A DNA stretch of 8,735 bases from an archaeon (lineage in GTDB: Archaea > Nanobdellota > Nanobdellia > Woesearchaeales > JAGVOV01): contig JAGVOV010000010.1 of NCBI GenBank assembly GCA_020052545.1, positions 1 to 8,735 on the forward strand, in the 5' to 3' direction. Positions 6,125-8,735 of the stretch are shown here, one piece after another; position 1 is the stretch's first letter; every line of letters starts with the position of its first letter. Both the position numbers and the translations under genes were made by a program. The notes beneath the pieces are model-generated. The model was not told the origin of the DNA. It ran no database searches and saw only the letters and a list, made by a program, of their open reading frames with translations.

Positions 6125-6300
6125 TAAAAAGGATTAGGCGCAAGATAAAACTGTTTCTTAGGAGAAAAAAGCGCTGGTGGGATTCCCGCAACAAAGGACA
6201 GAAAAGATACATGATAGCTTTCTTGGCCATAAAACTGTTCTTCATGCTTCTTGTGATGGCCGGCTTGATATATATTATCCTCTGGCTGCGAAACCGATAG
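6121..6300 (+). CDS. 59-residue basic single-span membrane protein
   Basis: A small protein whose first 31 residues are strongly basic (MIKRIRRKIKLFLRRKKRWW then DSRNKGQKRY). One hydrophobic span follows at about 32-54 (IAFLAIKLFFMLLVMAGLIYIILW), with a short RNR tail. By the positive-inside rule the N-terminal basic arm would be cytosolic; it could contact RNA, the ribosome or acidic lipids. The ATG overlaps the stop of the zinc-ribbon gene by 4 bp. A GTG 18 nt upstream in the same frame is possible but would deepen the overlap. No family is recognised. The pairing with a zinc ribbon suggests a joint function, but this is inference. Confidence 0.7.
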   Translation: MIKRIRRKIKLFLRRKKRWWDSRNKGQKRYMIAFLAIKLFFMLLVMAGLIYIILWLRNR

Positions 6301-6301
6301 C

Positions 6302-6309
6302 TTTATTAA
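6302..6309 (+). promoter_or_regulatory. Weak TATA-like box before hppA
   Basis: TTTATTAA begins two bases after the TAG of the small membrane protein. Initiation about 26 bp downstream would fall near 6331 and leave a leader of about 20 nt that includes the GGAGGTG site. The match is weak, and hppA could instead be read through from upstream. Confidence 0.35.
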
Positions 6310-6338
6310 GAATTTTCAGAAACCACCCGCTACACATT

Positions 6339-6345
6339 GGAGGTG
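6339..6345 (+). promoter_or_regulatory. Strong Shine-Dalgarno GGAGGTG that fixes the hppA start
   Basis: GGAGGTG ends 6 nt before ATG 6352. It overlaps the alternative TTG at 6337 of the same frame, which would add five residues. The site therefore argues for ATG 6352 as the start. Confidence 0.8.
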
Positions 6346-6351
6346 CTTATA

Positions 6352-8400
6352 ATGATTGAGGTTGTGTTTATTATCAGCATATTATCGCTGGCTTTTGCGG
6401 CATATCTTGCAAGCTATGTCCTGAAGCAGGACGACGGCACAGAAAAGATGCGAGTCATCTCTGATGCAATAAAGGAAGGCGCAAATGCTTTCATGAAGAG
6501 ACAATATACCACAATAACAATTCTTGCTATTATCGTTGCCATGCTGATCTTTGGAATTTATGCTTCGCTTGGTAATTATGAATATGCCTGGCACACTGCA
6601 ATTGCTTTCATTCTTGGTGCGCTTTGCTCAGGGATCGCAGGATTTGTGGGAATGTACATCAGCGTAAGAGCAAACATAAGGGTCGCAAGCGCCGCAAGGA
6701 CAAGCCTCGATAAAGCCCTGAAGATCGCATTGAGGGGAGGCGCAGTATCCGGGCTTCTTGTTGTAGCAATGTCATTGATTGGGGTCGCAACATTGTTCTA
6801 TGCATACGGCGGCGAAACAAATCCCATGAAGGCACCATTGCTGATTGTCGGTTTTGGATTTGGCGCTAGCTTTGTTGCATTATTTGCCCAGCTTGGCGGC
6901 GGAATCTACACTAAAGCCGCGGATGTAGGCGCAGACCTTGTCGGTAAGGTCGAAGCAGGAATCCCAGAAGACGATCCGAGAAATCCGGCAGTCATCGCAG
7001 ACCTCGTCGGTGATAATGTAGGAGATTGTGCCGGAAGAGGCGCTGACTTATTTGAGAGCACGGCGGCAGAGAACATCGGGGCGATGATTCTCGGAATTGC
7101 GCTCTTTCCAGTATTTGGCATCAATGGCATAATATTTCCATTGGTCGCAAGAAGCTTCGGATTGATCGCTTCTATAGCTGGAGTGATGATAGTAAAGACA
7201 AAAGAGAACGGCGATCCGATGGCAGCATTGAATCGTGGCTATTTTGTGACGGCAGTCCTTGCCACGATAGGATTCGGAGCGGCAAGTTACATGCTTTTGA
7301 CAGCTTACTGGCTCAGCTTCTTCGCAGCAGGCCTTGTCGGAATTGTGACAAGCATATTATTTGTCTACATAACACAATATTATACTGAATACAAGTACAG
7401 GCCAGTGCAGGAGATTGTTAAAGCCAGCGAGACAGGATCTGCAACAAATATAATATCAGGATTTGCAGTGGGTATGGAAAGTACCGGGCTTCCGGTGCTT
7501 GTCATCTCTGGCGCCTTGATCGGCTCATATTTTCTCGGTGTCGGCACAGGATTGCCTAACGGAGGCATCTACGGGACGGCAGTCGCGACGATGGGCATGC
7601 TGGCCACGGCAGCATACATACTTGCTATGGACAATTTCGGCCCGATAACAGACAACGCCGGCGGCATTGTCGAGATGAGCAAGCAACCGGACAAGATAAG
7701 GAAGATGACAGACCGCTTGGATGCTGTCGGAAACACGACAAAGGCATTGACAAAAGGCTATGCTGTCGGCTCAGCAGCTCTTGCAGCATTCTTGCTGTTC
7801 TCCGCATATTTCGATGAAGTGCAGGCATATGGCCTGAATTTGACCGGGATAGACTTGGCAAAGCCTGTCGTCTTTGTAGGCGGAATGCTTGGGGCAGTCT
7901 TGGTCTTCATCTTCAGCAGCTTTGCGATCAGGGCGGTTGGAAAGACAGCAAGCGCAATCATAACAGAAGTGAGGCGCCAATTCAAGGCAGACAAGGGGAT
8001 CATGAAAGGCACATCAAAGCCGGACTACGGCAAATGTGTTGATATAACAACTAAGGCTGCATTAAGGGAGATGGTGCTGCCGGGCCTTACAGCAATAATT
8101 GTACCGGTGCTGATAGGATGGCTGCTTGGAGCAGAGGCTGCTGGAGCGATGCTCATGGTAGGCACAATTGCCGGTGTAATCCTTGCTCTGTTGCTGAATA
8201 ACGGCGGCGGCGCTTGGGATAATGCCAAAAAATACATCGAGATGGGCAACCTGGGCGGAAAAGGGAGCGAAGCCCACAAGGCAGCGGTTGTCGGCGACAC
8301 TGTGGGAGATCCTTTCAAGGACACTGCAGGACCGAGCTTGCATGTCTTGATAAAGCTGCTGGCGACATTAACCTTAGTGTTAGTCCCCCTGTTTGTTTAG
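6352..8400 (+). CDS. hppA: K+-independent H+-translocating membrane pyrophosphatase
   Basis: A 682-residue integral membrane enzyme that couples hydrolysis of inorganic pyrophosphate to ion pumping and works as a homodimer; the family has about 16 spans. The catalytic signatures are intact. DVGADLVGKVE is at 191-201, EDDPRNPAVIAD at 206-217, GDNVGDCAGRGADLFES at 220-236, the MDNFGPITDNAGG loop at 426-438, and GDTVGDPFKDTAGPS at 648-662. These supply the Asp/Lys residues that bind Mg-PPi. The cation determinant reads GNTTKALTKG, with Lys464 and Thr467. Lys and Thr at these positions mark the K+-independent proton-pumping subfamily, whereas K+-dependent enzymes have Ala at the first. The CAGRGADLFESTAAENIGAM segment looks archaeal. 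The length is within the normal range for prokaryotic enzymes and there is no truncation. It likely conserves energy from PPi released in biosynthesis, which would matter in a cell with limited metabolism (inference). A terminator hairpin covers its stop codon. Confidence 0.97.
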   Translation: MIEVVFIISILSLAFAAYLASYVLKQDDGTEKMRVISDAIKEGANAFMKRQYTTITILAIIVAMLIFGIYASLGNYEYAWHTAIAFILGALCSGIAGFVGMYISVRANIRVASAARTSLDKALKIALRGGAVSGLLVVAMSLIGVATLFYAYGGETNPMKAPLLIVGFGFGASFVALFAQLGGGIYTKAADVGADLVGKVEAGIPEDDPRNPAVIADLVGDNVGDCAGRGADLFESTAAENIGAMILGIALFPVFGINGIIFPLVARSFGLIASIAGVMIVKTKENGDPMAALNRGYFVTAVLATIGFGAASYMLLTAYWLSFFAAGLVGIVTSILFVYITQYYTEYKYRPVQEIVKASETGSATNIISGFAVGMESTGLPVLVISGALIGSYFLGVGTGLPNGGIYGTAVATMGMLATAAYILAMDNFGPITDNAGGIVEMSKQPDKIRKMTDRLDAVGNTTKALTKGYAVGSAALAAFLLFSAYFDEVQAYGLNLTGIDLAKPVVFVGGMLGAVLVFIFSSFAIRAVGKTASAIITEVRRQFKADKGIMKGTSKPDYGKCVDITTKAALREMVLPGLTAIIVPVLIGWLLGAEAAGAMLMVGTIAGVILALLLNNGGGAWDNAKKYIEMGNLGGKGSEAHKAAVVGDTVGDPFKDTAGPSLHVLIKLLATLTLVLVPLFV

Positions 8401-8417
8401 GGGATTTTTATTCTTTT
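8382..8417 (+). terminator. Hairpin plus T-rich tract ending hppA
   Basis: TCCCC (8384-8388) pairs with GGGGA (8400-8404) around an 11-nt loop, extended by one G-U and one A-U pair. A T-rich tract, TTTTTATTCTTTT, follows from 8405. The stem includes the hppA stop codon. It sits at the junction of convergent genes and would stop rightward transcription; on the minus strand no T-run follows the stem. Confidence 0.6.
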
Positions 8418-8735
8418 ATTTTATAGAATATAGCGAAAGCTATGGCAAAGAAAGGCAGCAATGAGATCATTGCAATCCTCTGGCCTGCAAGTGAGGATAT
8501 TATCCCAAATATCAATGGCCCGGTGACAGCGCTTGCCTTGCTCGCAAACCCGTTGAAGCCGAAGAACTCAAATCTCTTCTTCTCTGGCACCATGTGAGCG
8601 AGCCACGACCTCGCAATCGACTGGCTTGACCCCATCACAAGGCCGGCCAGCACTGCGATGAAATAGAACATGGCCTTTGAGCTTGCAATGGCCATCAGAA
8701 TTATTATTATGCACCAGATGAACAGCGAAAAAAGC
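8408..8735 (-). CDS. MFS transporter, Atg22/UMF1-like, C-terminal part (cut by right edge)
   Basis: The last ~108 codons of a leftward gene are visible; the frame is open to the window edge, so the start is outside. The visible part begins with a hydrophobic span (LFSLFIWCIIIIL leading into MAIASSKAMFYFIAVLAGLVMG). It then has the loop GSSQSIARSWLAHMVPEKKRFEFFGFNGFASK, two more hydrophobic spans (AVTGPLIFGIISSLAG and IAMISLLPFFAIAFAIFY), and a short KIKE tail. The (Q)xxxRSxxAxxxPxxKxxEFFGF pattern followed by a Gly-Pro-containing span is typical of the second half of Atg22/UMF1-like MFS permeases. The substrate cannot be read from the fragment. The stop codon lies 7 bp past the hppA stop, convergently, and the gene is unrelated to hppA by strand. 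Confidence 0.8.
   Translation of the reverse strand, partial: LFSLFIWCIIIILMAIASSKAMFYFIAVLAGLVMGSSQSIARSWLAHMVPEKKRFEFFGFNGFASKASAVTGPLIFGIISSLAGQRIAMISLLPFFAIAFAIFYKIKE

Noticed and set aside
8062..8343. Antisense frames inside hppA
   Set aside because: hppA is intact and highly conserved over this stretch; the antisense products look like low-complexity shadows.

Overview
The window looks archaeal and most likely comes from a DPANN-type genome (Woesearchaeota/Pacearchaeota-like). Four observations support this. A pelota (aPelota/Dom34) gene is present. The membrane pyrophosphatase is of the archaeal K+-independent type. Several genes have a TATA box about 26 bp upstream of the start codon, which is the layout of leaderless archaeal mRNAs. 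The envelope proteins are of a kind I associate with those lineages, including a juxtamembrane LPPAERDKLL motif. The lineage call is inference from family resemblance, not a database result.

Left half, minus strand (1-4822): five genes are transcribed leftward. In order they encode: a 413-residue single-span surface protein with three internal beta-rich repeats; a 495-residue protein with three N-terminal membrane spans and beta-rich external domains; two paralogous lipoproteins of 303 and 322 residues, each with six cysteines in nearly identical spacing; and a third, different lipoprotein cut by the left edge. Spacing is tight: 67 bp, a 4-bp ATGA overlap, 39 bp with an internal TATA box, and 1 bp. 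The 495-residue protein has a C-terminal block resembling the end of both lipoproteins. The set looks like an envelope-associated assembly of unknown function and is the best candidate here for an undescribed system.

Middle (4823-4908): an 86-bp divergent promoter region holds two TATA boxes 21 bp apart, one for each direction.

Right half, plus strand (4909-8400): pelota (ribosome rescue) is followed by a 43-residue two-CxxC zinc-ribbon protein. That gene overlaps by ATGA a gene for a 59-residue, very basic single-span membrane protein. Then comes hppA, a K+-independent H+-translocating membrane pyrophosphatase with a strong GGAGGTG ribosome binding site and a hairpin plus T-rich terminator over its stop codon. 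The far right end holds the C-terminal part of a convergent MFS transporter of the Atg22/UMF1-like kind.

No tRNA, rRNA, CRISPR array, insertion sequence or long repeat was seen. No intergenic stretch exceeds 90 bp.
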